Below the pieces are notes generated by a model. The model worked only from the letters and a program-made list of their open reading frames with translations, searched no databases and was not told the origin of the DNA. The position numbers and the translations under genes were made by a program. DNA of 64,000 bases from Lumbricus rubellus (taxonomy: Eukaryota; Annelida; Clitellata; Crassiclitellata; Lumbricidae), in contig OX243828.1 of the NCBI GenBank assembly GCA_945859605.1, forward strand, positions 19,925,802 to 19,989,801, in the 5' to 3' direction. How positions within the stretch are numbered: position 1 is the first letter of the stretch; each line of letters begins with the position of its first letter. Shown here piece by piece: positions 30,737-43,910 of the stretch.

Positions 30737-31075
30737 GAATAGTTTCTAATCGAATAGTTTCTAATCGAATAGTTTCAATCGAATAGTTTCTAATCGATTA
30801 GTTTTTAGTCGATTATTTTCTAATCGAATAGTTCTAATCGAGTAGTTCTAATCGAGTAGTTCATAATCGATTAGTTTCTAATCGATTAGTTCTATAATCG
30901 ATTAATTTCTAATCGATTAATTTCTAAACAAATAGTTTCTAATCGATTAGTTTTTAATCGATTAGTTTCTAATCGATTAATTTCTAATCGATTAGTTTCT
31001 AATCGATTAGTTTTTCGATTAATTTCTAATCGATTAGTTTCAAATCGATTAAATTCTAGTCGATTAGTTAATGAG
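30737..31075. repeat. 15-bp ATCGATTA satellite
   Basis: About 22 imperfect units of aatcgattagtttct. Every unit holds the palindrome ATCGAT. The preceding 30056-30720 holds nothing recognisable. Confidence 0.85.
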
Positions 31076-31299
31076 TGAATTCTAATCTGTATCAAATAGA
31101 ATTGTCGTCAGATCATAATTCCAATTGATTAGCAAGCTTTGGCTAAGAAGTCAGATTACAGATTATTTTGTTTCAATATACTATGCTAAGAACGAATCAA
31201 GAACAGTTGTGTGTCTAGCTTCCTGCTTCAGTGAATGCAAAAAATTTCTGAAGCGAAAAAATGAAGGTTCAGCCATGTAAACTTTTTAACATAATGACA

Positions 31300-31770
31300 T
31301 CTATTGGCGTTTTATGCAATAGTAAAGTATGCTATTGTTTGCATAATGGTAAGGTGTGATATATACTATAGTATGCTATGGTACATGGTAAGGTATATGC
31401 TCTGGTATGCCATGGTGAAAAGCTGTCATTTTATGTTATGGTATGTAATGGTGTATGCTTATGGTGTATGATATCGTAATCTATTAGATGGTCTGGAATG
31501 TTATGGTATATGGATACGGGCGTATATTATATACAGCGAAAAAAGCTTGTGGGTTTCAATTTCAGGGGTTTCCCAATTAAAAAGGTCGCAAAAACACAGA
31601 ATAACTCTAAAACATTCATTTTTCATTTTGGAGGTTGAAAACCCAGACCAACAAATACGCCCATGGGTGTGGTATGTAGCCATATGTTGTGGTATATACG
31701 GTACATGGTTAGGTATACAAGGTTTGCTTTGGAATGGTAAAATATGGGTTTGGTATGGTATTGTGAGTTT
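31300..31770. repeat. Degenerate TATGGT-rich region
   Basis: Loose repeats of tatggta/ggtatg interrupted by a unique block at 31530-31660. The region 31771-32200 shows no recognised feature. Confidence 0.5.
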
Positions 31771-32420
31771 GTGACTGCTGATTTTCTTTTCCTTCGCTTT
31801 TTTTGCAGTGATCTGAAATCATGCATTTTAATTTTAATTTTCCGTTCCAAACAGAATAAAAGTTTTGGTATTAATAATCAAATATACGGGCGCTGCATAA
31901 ACTTGCTTCATAACGCAAAGATTACGTCACTTACACGTCATTCGATATGTCGCTATGCATACTTTGCTGACGTCGTTTTGACGTAGATTTTCAGCTGATG
32001 TCTGGCCACGCCAGAGACTAATGTGATTGCATAAACTTCGTGAACATGACATTGTGTAAACGACGTAATTGTATAATTGTATACTGTGTAAAACTTTGAG
32101 ATTGTATTGATTAATTCGTAAAGCAATAAAACGATTTTTAAATGATAACGAGTTCATTTTATCACATTTACTAAACAATGTCTGTCTTTATGACTGCCTG
32201 TATTTCTCTATGTCTGCTGTCTGTGTGTGTCTGTACATGTATGTATGCGAGTGCGTGAATGTGTGTGAGTGAATGTTTGTGCTAATGAGTTGTGAATAAT
32301 GAATACGCGTGAATGCATGTGTCTATAGGTGAACATGTATGTACGTATGTACATGTATTTACACATGTGTGTACGTATGTATGTATGTATTTATCTATGC
32401 AGCCTATATATGCATGCATG

Positions 32421-32732
32421 CAAGGGCGGATACAGAAACTTTGATCGGGGGGGGGAGGCAAAAATTCTTGGCCTTGGGTCTGGAAAAAATTCGTTTCCGC
32501 CCAAAAAGTTGATGACTTTTTTTTAGTCATCTGGCGAAATTTTCGGGATAATTATACCATTTCATCCGCCAAAAAAGTTGATGACCTGTTTTAGTCATTA
32601 AGTCCAAATTCTTGGAAAATATACCAAATTATAAGCTTGTTGAAACCAAATGGTGGGCGATACCTGGGCATTTCTAAATGGGGGGGGGGGGGGGGGGTGG
32701 CATGACCGGATTGCCCCCTGGATCCGCCCCTT
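32421..32732. mobile_element. hAT-like MITE
   Basis: 312 bp with inverted ends CAAGGGCGGATACAG and CTGGATCCGCCCCTT, flanked by catgcatg and catgtatg (8 bp, one mismatch). An interior gatgacttttttttagtcat palindrome resembles one in the element at 43020. No protein is encoded. Confidence 0.65.
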
Positions 32733-32784
32733 CATGTATGTGAGTGTATGTGTACGTACGTACGCACGTATGTACTTATGTACT

Positions 32785-32850
32785 TATGTATTTATGTATG
32801 TATGTATGTATGTATGTATGTATGTATGTATGTATGTATGTATGTATGCA
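32785..32850. repeat. (ATGT)n microsatellite
   Basis: Pure tetranucleotide run starting 50 bp downstream of the MITE end. Confidence 0.9.
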
Positions 32851-33034
32851 TGCACATTGCACACATGTACGCACGTCCGTAGGTATGTATGTATGCATGT
32901 AAGCATGCATGCTGCATGCAAGTCTGAATGCATCTTCACACTGCAAGCAAAGCAGTACAACACCTTTGAGGTACAACACGAGGTCAACAGCATACATACA
33001 GTCATACATGTATGCACGCTGCGCCCATATATAC

Positions 33035-34190
33035 ACGTATGAAGTCATTGCGTGCACAACATGTATACATACATATACGTATGAAGTCATTGCGTGCACA
33101 ACATGTATACATACATATACGTATGAAGTCATTGCGTGCACAACATGTATACATACATATACATATGAAGTCATTGCGTGCACAACATGTATACATACAT
33201 ATACGTATGAAGTCATTGCGTGCACAACATGTATACATACATATACGTATGAAGTCATTGCGTGCACAACATGTATACATACATATACATATGAAGTCAT
33301 TGCGTGCACAACATGTATACATACATATACGTATGAAGTCATTGCGTGCACAACATGTATACATACATATACATATGAAGTCATTGCGTGCACAACATGT
33401 ATACATACATACACGTATACGAAGTCATTGCGTGCACAACATGTATACATACATATACGTATGAAGTCATTGCGTGCACAACATGTATACATACATACAC
33501 GTATGAAGTCATTGCGTGCACAACATGTATACATACATACACGTATACGAAGTCATTGCGTGCACAACATGTATACATACATATACGTATGAAGTCATTG
33601 CGTGCACAACATGTATACATACATACACGTATACGAAGTCATTGCGTGCACAACATGTATACATACATATACGTATGAAGTCATTGCGTGCACAACATGT
33701 ATACATACATACACGTATACGAAGTCATTGCGTGCACAACATGTATACATACACATACGTATGAAGTCATTGCGTGCACAACATGTATACATACATACAC
33801 GTATACGAAGTCATTGCGTGCACAACATGTATACATACATACACGTATACGAAGTCATTGCGTGCACAACATGTATACATACACATACGTATGAAGTCAT
33901 TGCGTGCACAACATGTATACATACATACACGTATACGAAGTCATTGCGTGCACAACATGTATACATACATATACGTATGAAGTCATTGCGTGCACAACAT
34001 GTATACATACATACACGTATGAAGTCATTGCGTGCACAACATGTATACATACATACACGTATACGAAGTCATTGCGTGCACAACATGTATATATACATAC
34101 ACGTATGAAGTCATTGCGTGCACAACATGTATACATACATACACGTATGAAGTCATTGCGTGCACAACATGTATACATACATATACGTTG
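33035..34190. repeat. 42/44-bp satellite array
   Basis: About 27 head-to-tail copies of gaagtcattgcgtgcacaac plus a (CATA)-rich linker. Units are 42 bp (cgtatgaag) or 44 bp (cgtatacgaag), and from about 33546 the two types alternate in 86-bp dimers. Because 42 is a multiple of 3, 14-residue repeat peptides stay open on both strands; there is no sign of a real gene. Confidence 0.95.
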
Positions 34191-34267
34191 CCCTCTGCAT
34201 AACATCACTTCGCAAGTTGAGTAAGCTTATAAAGGCGTGTATATACTAAATGGGTCTAAAGAGAAAG

Positions 34268-34341
34268 AGATGGATGGATGGATGGATGGATGGATGGATG
34301 GATGGATGGATGGATGGATGGATGGATGGATGGATGGATGG
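34268..34341. repeat. (GATG)n microsatellite
   Basis: About 18 perfect ATGG units. The next 34342-34850 is AT-rich with (TA)n near 34490-34590 and nothing coding. Confidence 0.95.
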
Positions 34342-34852
34342 AGCATTCCCCTCTTCAGCTGCAACCGTTTCTCAAAGATGTTTATCAGAGGCAGAAGAAA
34401 CATCCGACTTCAAAGAGAGATATCCTATATGCAAACAGCAGCGATAACAACACCCAGCAAACGATATATATAAATACGCACACACATATATAATGTATAT
34501 ATATATACACATACATACATACATACATATATATAAATATATACTTAGACACATATATGTATCTATAATATTATATATATATATATATCCATTATTAAAT
34601 AGTCAATACTTAGTGGAAGAAATTGGACGCACACATTGTATGCTGCATGCTTGCAGTATACTTTCATCTTAAAGAGATCTGGGCGTTATCACCGAGAGAA
34701 GTATAATTATATAGCATTCAATGCACGAATAAGTGTTAACGATTTCATTTTCTTAGCCTCGGCATATGAGACACATGGCGAGTCATCTCACGATATGTAT
34801 ACACTTCCATACAAGATAGGACATTTGCATGTGCAGCTTCCATAATGTAGTG

Positions 34853-35008
34853 TACACAGTGTGCATGAGAATTGTGGAAAAATAACTGGGGGTTGGCCTA
34901 TGATAAACTTGGAATTGTGTGTGAAAAAACGGAGTTTACTATGGGGCTCTAAGAAAGACGGGGGGGGGGTGAAACTCCCAAACCCCCGGAAATTCTCACA
35001 CTGAGTGT
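34853..35008. mobile_element. MITE family 4
   Basis: Ends gtgtacacagtgtgcatgag and ctcacactgagtgtac are inverted. The interior gctctaagaaagac is the complement of that in the copy at 17167. The region 35009-35790 shows no recognised feature beyond a CT-rich stretch near 35700. Confidence 0.65.
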
Positions 35009-35792
35009 ACATACATACACGTGCATATATTATTGGTGTGCTGATTTATACATGCCTGTATGCAACTCTATATTAAATACATGTATATAGGAATTTATGT
35101 ATTATACAGACATTATATATATACATATATATACATATATATTGGCATTAAATATATACATAGTTGGTATAGGCATATACGAATGGACCCCTGTGCTGCA
35201 GATAGTAACAGATGAAGAATTTTATTGTTGGTACATGTGTTTCGCGTCCGGCATTGGGGGTTGATACGATGGTCGTAAAGTATCTTGGTTTGTTTACACA
35301 AGCACCTGTACGTCACCCTCGATAAACAAACGGACCGGGTGATTAGCGGAACAAGATTACAAACCGATTCAGCCAACTCACCTCTACCCCACCATCACCC
35401 CACTCCACCCCACAACTATCCGTGTCAGCCTTCGAAAAGTTCTCCACGGAAACTTTAGACTTATAACCTTGTACCTGATACTCAATTATTATTATTACTG
35501 CGCATCCTGAATCTCTTCATTACATTTATCTTTTCATTCGCTCGATCGTTTTTCCTCTTTTCTGTTTCTGTATCCATCGCTCAACTCACTTCTGTGACCT
35601 CTTTTCCATTCTACATAAACATGTGAGCTCCGTATTTTCATTTCCTTTTCTATTTTTAGACCTTGATTTGTTCGTGATTTCACTCTCTTTCAATTCTTCT
35701 TTCCTTTCATCTGTTCCCTCCCTCCCTCCTCCCTCCCTCTTTCCAATCATTTCTATCTTCCATCTCTCCATCCACCTATTTCTATTTCTTCA

Positions 35793-35893
35793 TTCATTTA
35801 TTCATTCATTCATTCAATTATTTTTTCATTCAATCATTTATTCATTCATTCATTCATATAGCGCCCTTTCAAGAAACTACTCAGAGGCGCTCT
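35793..35893 (-). mobile_element. SINE-like family 2 fragment with (GAAT)n tail
   Basis: (ATTC)n then atatagcgccctttcaagaa and ctactcagaggcgctct. Confidence 0.65.
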
Positions 35894-36177
35894 TATTTCT
35901 TGCTTGCTTCTTCGTCCTTTAATCCGTCCGTTCTTTCAACCAAGTTTCCCACGATCTCCTTCTCACTTTCCGGCTCCAGTTAATCCGGATTTATTGGCCG
36001 CAGGAAATCTCGTGTATACAGCGCTATCCCTACACCGCTCCATAGCTTCCTTATCTACGGGTCCATGCCTCCGTCTCAGCCTTCCTCTATATGCCTCCCC
36101 CTATGTCTCCCTCCAGCCTTAGAGGCTTAGAGTCCCCCTCCATATATCTGCATGTACTTCCTCCTTTCTCTACACTG

Positions 36178-36312
36178 ACCTCCACCATCACCATCACTAC
36201 CACCCATCATCATCACCACCACGACCACCGCCACCACCACCACCATCACTACTACTACCACGACCACCACCACCATCAATACTACTACCATGACCACCAC
36301 CACCACCACCGA
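36178..36312. repeat. (CAC/CAT)n trinucleotide repeat
   Basis: Imperfect CAC/CAT/TAC units. It is followed at 36400-36520 by GCA and GTT triplet runs. Confidence 0.9.
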
Positions 36313-36748
36313 TTATAGTTTTTGAAAAAATAGCAATAACATAGGAGTATAATGGTCAAGGTGGTGGGCCTGGTGGCGGCGGTGGTAACAGTATCATATA
36401 GTATAGCAGCAGCAACAGCAACAGTAGTAGTAGCAGGAGTATTAGTAGTACTATTTGTTATTATAATTACTGTTGTTGTTATTGTCTTGGTGGCTATTAT
36501 TGTTGTCGTAAGTATATACCATGCAACTGACGTCTACAATATCCAATATCCAATATCGCTGTCTACGATCTGCTTTCGCTGTAGTCTACATTTCTTCATC
36601 GACCGAGCAAGCATGCATGCAGGCACCGCAGAGACAATGGCATATCTATAAAAATATCGACAAAGTATATTGCAAAAATGCATATGCAATAATATATATA
36701 TATTCATATATGAGTGTGTGTGTGTACTGTATATGTGTATGTGTATAT

Positions 36749-37109
36749 CAGCGGTTCCCAACCCGTGGCCCGCGGGCCAAAAGTGGCCCGCGAGGCCTCA
36801 AGAAATGGCCCGCCAGTCCTCAAAAATGGCCCTCATATCTCAAAGAATTAACAAAAATATATGAAAAAATTGACAATTTGGACAGGATAGAACATATAAT
36901 TATTTTCTATTGCAAATTATTTTATTTTGATGTCTATAAATAACATAAAACATTCTATTTTGAATCAATTATAGCAATTTTATATGATTTTAGTTAATTA
37001 AATTTTAACATTGTGGCCCCCTAATGTTCTTTAACTAAGAAAAAGTGGCCCTCGTGTCCTCCAACGTAGAAAAAGTGGCCCTAAGGTCAAAAAAGGTTGG
37101 GAACCACTG
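36749..37109. mobile_element. hAT-like MITE with perfect 8-bp target duplication
   Basis: 361 bp. Ends CAGCGGTTCCCAACC and GGTTGGGAACCACTG are inverted. GTGTATAT occurs on both sides (36741-36748 and 37110-37117). The interior has several atggccc/gtggccc blocks. Non-coding. Confidence 0.85.
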
Positions 37110-37263
37110 GTGTATATATTATTGTATATATCTATGCATATATATATTATGTATAATTATATCATATATGTATATGAGTGTAGTGGGTCTGAGCAACAGG
37201 AGACCGCGGAGAATTGAGGAGCAGAAGAGGATCGGAGAGGAAGAATGAAGAGGGTGAAGAGGA

Positions 37264-37390
37264 GAAATTCATTCATCAAAAAAATTCATTCATTCATTCA
37301 TTCACTCATTCATTAGATGCATTTATATCGCGCCTCTTCAAGGGGCTACTCAGAGGCGCTCTCAACCTCAGCACGGCTAAATAAAACTGT
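37264..37390 (-). mobile_element. SINE-like family 2 with (GAAT)n tail
   Basis: Two interrupted (ATTC)n runs, then tttatatcgcgcctcttcaa, ctactcagaggcgctc and aaactgtcttaaga. Confidence 0.65.
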
Positions 37391-37602
37391 CTTAAGATGA
37401 GAGAGAAAAGCATGGAATGAAATGAAGTAGGGGTGTAGGGGTGGCGAGAAGAAGAACAATAAGAAATTATAACAGAGAGAAGAATGAGATGAAGAGCTAG
37501 ACGAAAGGGGAGTAAAGATGGAGAAGGTTGGGACGAGGAAGAAAAATAGAAGAATTAGGTGGAGGAGGAGGACGACCAGGAGGATGACCGACCTTCTTAT
37601 GA

Positions 37603-38200
37603 TTCGGTCAGTCAGTCAGTCAGTCAGTCGGACGGTCGGTCGGTCGGTCAGTCAGTCAAACAAACGATCAGTCAGTCATCTAGTCAGTCAGTCAGTCAGT
37701 CAGTCAGACAATCACTCAGTGAGTCAGCCAGCCTGCCAGTCAATTAGCAAGCCAGTCAGTCAGTCATTCAGTCAAACAATCAGTCAGTCAGTCAGTCAGT
37801 CAAACAATGAGTAAGTAAGTAAGTCAGTCAGTCAGTCAATCAGTCAGTCAGTCAAACAATGAGTAAGTAAGTAAGTAAGTCAGTCAGTCAATCAGTCAGT
37901 CAGTCAGCTAACCAGTCAATCAGCAAACCTCAGCTAGCCTGCAGTCAGTCAGTCAAACAATCAGTCAGTTAGCTATAGCAGCCAGTCAATCAGTCAATCA
38001 ATCAGTCAGTCAGTCAGTCAAACAATCAGTCAGCAAGCCAGTCAGCTAGCCAGTCAGTCAGTCAGTCAGTCAAACAATTAGTCAATCAGTCAGTCCATCA
38101 GTCAGTCAGTCAGTCAGCCAGCCAACCAGTCAATCAGCAAGTCAGTCAGTTGGCAGGCACTCAGTCATCCAGCCAGCCGATCAGTCAGTCAGTCAGTTTG
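37603..38200. repeat. (CAGT)n degenerate array
   Basis: About 600 bp of CAGT units with CAAT, CAGC and AAACAATCAG interruptions. The region 38201-38600 is CT-rich then GT-rich with no gene. Confidence 0.9.
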
Positions 38201-38605
38201 GTTGACGCCCATTGTGCCATCTATTGGTCGTTACAGTCACAAGAGACGATCGACTCCTCGTCCTCCTCCTTCTCCTCCTCCTTCCTCCTCCTCCTCCCCT
38301 CCTCCGATCTTATCTCGTCTCACTCTCCCCCATGGGGCAAAAAACGACCGTCCACTCAGCCGCATAAGTTGAAACCAATTCATTCTGAATTCTATGGAAT
38401 ATCTATGTGTGCTTATCTGTCCGTCTGTCTGTTTGTTTCTGTCTTTGTGCGTTTGTGTCTTTCCATAATACTTTTTGCAATGTATCTTTGCCATATCGAT
38501 ATAGACAGAAACACAGTGATATGTGTATTCGCGTGTGTTTGTGTGTGTGTGTGTATGTGTGTGGATGGGTGTGTGCGTGCCTGCGTGCGCGTATGTGACA
38601 CTGTA

Positions 38606-38867
38606 CAGGGTGGGCCAAAAAAGCCCCCATAGGTTTTTTGCCAATAACTTGGCCAGAAGTAAGAATTTCGAAATGAAATTTTACAGTGATATAAAAAGTG
38701 ATATCACTTTTGTTTTGTTTGAAATATTTTTGATGAAATCTGGCCATCATGTTAAAAAAATTTGTAATGGATTGTCTTGAAGGCTGTAAAATTTCATTTC
38801 GAAATTCTACTTCTGGCCAAGATATTGGCAAAAAACCTAGGTGGTGGGTCTTTTTTTGCCCACCCTG
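38606..38867. mobile_element. Mariner-derived MITE
   Basis: 262 bp flanked by TA. Imperfect inverted arms of about 85 bp start CAGGGTGGGC. No coding capacity. It shares terminal bases with the larger elements at 17481 and 29046. Confidence 0.9.
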
Positions 38868-38874
38868 TATGTGC

Positions 38875-38877
<3 letters not shown>

Positions 38878-38915
<38 letters not shown>
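38878..38915. repeat. (GT)n microsatellite
   Basis: About 18 GT units immediately after the MITE. The region 38916-39240 is AT-rich without features. Confidence 0.9.
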
Positions 38916-38920
<5 letters not shown>

Positions 38921-39354
38921 GTGAGTGCTTGTGTAAACTGGCGATATGCAACTTGATGTTTTCGTTACAATGATACATATAAACATTATAAAGCCAAACA
39001 GATAAACAACTACGATAAATACACGAAAAAGCCGACAAGGAGATGGCAACTAAAAGCACTTGAAACAATACAATGGATGAAAATGTAAACAGCATTGAGA
39101 AAGACAACGAAGGAACGAGTAAAGTACAGCAGCGTATTTTTATAACAGGAGTGCATGCCATAGGAAATAGCATATATATATATATATTTCATGTAAAAAT
39201 CATATATATTTATATGTATTATATAAAAATCATATAAGCTTATTGCATGAAGAGAAAATGGTAAAGGTAAAGTAGTTGAAACATAGTCAAACAGACAGGC
39301 AGACAGACATAAAGACAGACATACAGAAGAAGTGGTTGGCAGGCATTGAGAGAC

Positions 39355-39575
<221 letters not shown>

Positions 39576-39959
39576 GATAGGATATGATAGATAGACAGAC
39601 AGACAGACAAACAGAAATATGGAAGGGTGAACATGGAGAGGGCAAATTATGAAGAGAGGGTATATATAGAGATGGAGAGAGAAGAGAGTTGGAGGATGAA
39701 TTGGTTTGATCGAAGACGTTTGCATTTCGTCCATTGTTTGCGAAGAGCGACACCAAGCGGCGGCGGCGGCCGAGCGAAGCTTCCATCGATTTCTCCATGT
39801 CTCCACGGTCCCTCTCCCCCTTCCACTGCTCTCTCCCCCCACCCCTACCATCACCCACCCAACCATTCCCTCCCTCCCATCCATCTCCCTCTTCGACCGT
39901 TTCTTTGCCTCCCACTCACTCGCCCGATTGCATCAAATCAACCAAATGAAGCATAGCAG

Positions 39960-40420
39960 ATATATACAGATATAGACAGATAGAGAAATAGAGAAATAGA
40001 GAGGCAGAAGGGCATGCAGACAAATAGGCAAATAGACAGGCAGACATACAAATAGCAGGCAGACATAAAAGCAGACAGACACACAGACAAATTGACAGAC
40101 AGACAAATAGATAAGCAGACGGGCAGACAGAGAGGCGGCCAAACAAATAAACAGGCAGACCAATATATAAGCAGAATAGCAGAGAAACATATACATAGGG
40201 ATACAAACAGACAGATAGAGAGATAGACAGGCAGACCGATAGGCATGCAGACAGACAAATAGACAGGCAGAAGTGCAGAGACAGGCATGCAGAGAGAGAA
40301 ATAGACATTAGACAGAGGCACACAAACTGAACACACACACACACACACACGCACGCATGCACGCACACGCATACACACACACTCACACACACGCGCAGGC
40401 ACACACACACACACACATGA
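39960..40420. repeat. CAGA/GACA degenerate repeat and CA tract
   Basis: Loosely repeated agacagNcagNcag followed by (CA)n at 40330-40415. A CpG-rich segment lies at 39720-39790. Confidence 0.85.
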
Positions 40421-40657
40421 AGTCACTTATGGAAAGCAAGCAAAAAGACAACTAAATTGGCTTCTTCCCTTCTAAACTCGCTCGCGTCTTAAACGCAGAA
40501 GACAGACAGACAGACACTACAGACAGACACGAGCATACAGTCAAACAGACAAGAAAGGCAGACATGCAGAGATACAGACAGGCAAATGAATAAAGCCACA
40601 AGCTGACTATATAACAGAATGACTTAATGACTTGTTGCTACAGATGCAGACGTATGG

Positions 40658-42872
40658 CCACGCAAACACAGAGACACACACATACAAGGACACAGAGACA
40701 CACACATACACAAGGACACAGAGATATACACATACAAGGACACAGAGGCACACACATACAAGGACACAGAGACATACACATACAAGGACACAGAGACATA
40801 CACATACAAGGACACAGAGACATACACATATTTACTGAGAATTTGATATAGCGCTCCTTCAAGGTTACTACTCAGGAGCGCTCCCAGTCCAACCCCGGTC
40901 GAATAAGACAGTCTTGAGAAGAGAAAGAAATGAAGTAGAAGTAGAAAGGCTAATAGGTATTTTACGAAGGATAACAGGGAGCTCCATACAAAGAGACATA
41001 CACATATACAAGGACACAGAGACATGCACATTCAAGGACACATAGACACACACATACAAGGACACAGAGACACACACATACAAGGACACAGAGACATACA
41101 CATACAAAGTGACATACACATACAATGACACAGAGACATACACATACAAAGACACAGACACACACACATACAAGGACACAGAGACACACACATACAAGGA
41201 CACAGAGACATACACATACAAGGACACAGAGACACACACATACAAGGACACAGAGACACACACATACAAGGACACAGAGACAAACACATACAAGGACACA
41301 GAGACATACACATAGAGAGATATACACATACAAGGACAGAGACATACACATACAAGGACACAGAGACATACACATACAAGGACACAGAGACACACACATA
41401 CAAGGACACAGAGACACACACATACAAGGACACAGAGACACACACATACAAAGTGACACACACATACAAGGACACAGAGACACACACATACAAGGACACA
41501 GAGACAAACACATACAAGGACACAGAGACATACACATAGAGAGATATACACATACAAGGACAGAGACATACACATACAAGGACACAGAGACACACACATA
41601 CAAGGACACAGAGACATACACATAGAGAGATATACACATACAAGGACAGAGACATACACATACAAGGACACAGAGACATACACATACAAGGACACAGAGA
41701 CACACACATACAAGGACACAGAGACACACACATACAAGGACACAGAGACATACACATAGAGAGATATACACATACAAGGACACAGAGACATACACATACA
41801 AGGACACAGAGACATACACATACAAAGTGACATACACATACAATGACACAGAGACATACACATACAAAGACACAGACACACACACATACAAGGACACAGA
41901 GACACACACATACAAGGACACAGAGACATACACATACAAGGACACAGAGACACACACATACAAGGACACAGAGACACACACATACAAGGACACAGAGACA
42001 AACACATACAAGGACACAGAGACATACACATAGAGAGATATACACATACAAGGACAGAGACATACACATACAAGGACACAGAGACATACACATACAAGGA
42101 CACAGAGACACACACATACAAGGACACAGAGACACACACATACAAGGACACAGAGACACACACATACAAGGACACAGAGACACACACATACAAGGACACA
42201 GAGACACACACATACAAGGACACAGAGACACACACATAGAGAGATATACACATACAAGGACAGAGACATACACATACAAGGACACAGAGACATACACATA
42301 CGAGGACACAGAGACACACACATACAAGGACACAGAGACACACACATACAAGGACACAGAGACACACACATACAAGGACACAGAGACACACACATAGAGA
42401 CATACACACACACAAGGACACAGAGACAAACACATACAAGGACACAGAGACATACACATAGAGAGATATACACATACAAGGACAGAGACATACACATACA
42501 AGGACACAGAGACATACACATACGAGGACACAGAGACATACACACACAAGGACACAGAGACACACACATACAAATACAGAGACATACACATACAAGGACA
42601 CAGAGACATACACATACAAGAACACAGAGACACACACATACAAATACAGAGACATGCACATACAAGGACACAGAGACATACACATACAATGACACAGAGA
42701 CATACACATACATGTACAAGGACACAGAGACATACAAATACAAAGACACAGAGACATGCACATACATTGACACAGAGACATACACATACACGGACACAGA
42801 GACATACACATACAAAGACACAGAGACATACACATACAAGGACACAGAGACATACACATACAAGGACACACG
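40658..42872. repeat. 24-bp satellite array
   Basis: Some 85-90 units of aaggacacagagacacacac plus atac with C/T variants. A distinctive variant block starting aaagtgacat occurs at 41106 and 41824, and about 345 bp after each is the same, so there is a 718-bp higher-order duplication. Very long minus-strand frames (up to 768 codons) result from the period being a multiple of 3. Confidence 0.95.
40829..40990 (-). mobile_element. SINE-like family 2 inside the 24-bp satellite
   Basis: gatatagcgctccttcaagg, ctactcaggagcgctcccag and aagacagtcttgagaag match the family. Satellite units continue on both sides, so the insertion followed array growth or was captured by it. Confidence 0.7.
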
Positions 42873-43019
42873 CATGCAGTTGTGTGAACAGATTGAGAGA
42901 GGGAGGCATGGATGGAGGCAGGGATCAAGGAAGAGAGATGGATTGGTGGTGCACGATTTGATGATGTCGCGATCTTCGTGCCAGTACCTGCGTATCGTCC
43001 GCTCCCTCTCCATTCCGAC

Positions 43020-43316
43020 CAAGGCCGTAGACAGGGGGGGTGTTTTGGGTGTTTGAACACCCCCCGAAATGAAAAATGCAGAAAAAATCTATTGCATTTT
43101 CTAGCTTGTGATGCAAAAACAATTAAATAAAACCATGAAAACACCCCCCGACGAAATGAAATAATAGAATGCAATCACTATTATAGCACATAGCGAAAAA
43201 AGAATTTAAGCAAAATGAGATGAATTTTCGACCTGATGACTAAAAAAGGTCGTCAAAAATTTTCCCGCGAAGAAACACCCCCCCCCCCCTCAAATAAAAT
43301 CCTGGCTACGGCCTTG
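43020..43316. mobile_element. hAT-like MITE with 8-bp target duplication
   Basis: 297 bp. Ends CAAGGCCGTAGACAGG and CCTGGCTACGGCCTTG are inverted. ATTCCGAC flanks both sides (43012-43019 and 43317-43324). Long C/G homopolymers lie near both ends. Non-coding. Confidence 0.85.
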
Positions 43317-43319
43317 ATT

Positions 43320-43910
43320 CCGACTCTCTCCCATAACTCTCTCTTCGCCTTTCGACATCATTCCAGCTTCCCTTGGGCATTCTTCCCTCATTTCATTCTT
43401 CAAATATATACTCTCAATATCCATGCAGCGCTTCTCCCGCCTCTCCTCTCCTCTCCAATCCTCTCCTCTCCAATCATCTTCTCTCAAATATAATCTCTTC
43501 TTCAATTATCTTTTCCTCTCCTCTCCAGTCATCTGCCATAATCATGCCTCTTTGTAATTCTCTCCTTACCCCAATCCTTCCAATCCTCTCCTTTCTTCTC
43601 ATCTCCAACTCTCTCATCTCCAATCATGTATTCTCATATTGTCTCCTCTTCAGTCATCTCCTTTCCTCTCCAATCATCTCCTTTCCTCTTCAATCTTTTC
43701 CGCTCTAATCCTCCCCTCGTCGTTCCTCCCATCTTTTCTCTCTTATCCATCCAACCTCCTCTCACTCCTCTTCATCATTTCTTCTCCATCTATAATTCTC
43801 CCATCCTCTCTTCCCGTCTCTTATTCTCTTCTCCACTGAAACTTCTCCCTCTGCTTCATCTCATCTCATAATTACATCCTTCTCCGCTGCCAATCCTCTT
43901 CTCATTGTCA
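43320..43910. repeat. CTCTC/AATC-rich pyrimidine region
   Basis: Degenerate tctcctctccaatcat units on the plus strand. The frames are low-complexity Ser/Leu/Pro. The region 43911-44380 is unique-looking without a recognised gene. Confidence 0.8.

Noticed and set aside
33035..34190. CRISPR array
   Set aside because: Units are contiguous without unique spacers, and the surroundings are clearly eukaryotic repeats.
32776..34224. 14-residue repeat proteins resembling a repeat-domain protein
   Set aside because: Caused by the 42-bp satellite, open on both strands, disrupted wherever a 44-bp unit occurs.
40868..43174. Very long minus-strand open frames (up to 768 codons) rich in Cys, Val, Leu and Ser
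   Set aside because: They translate the 24-bp satellite, whose period is a multiple of three. All frames stay open and there is no domain, no biased conservation and no gene structure.
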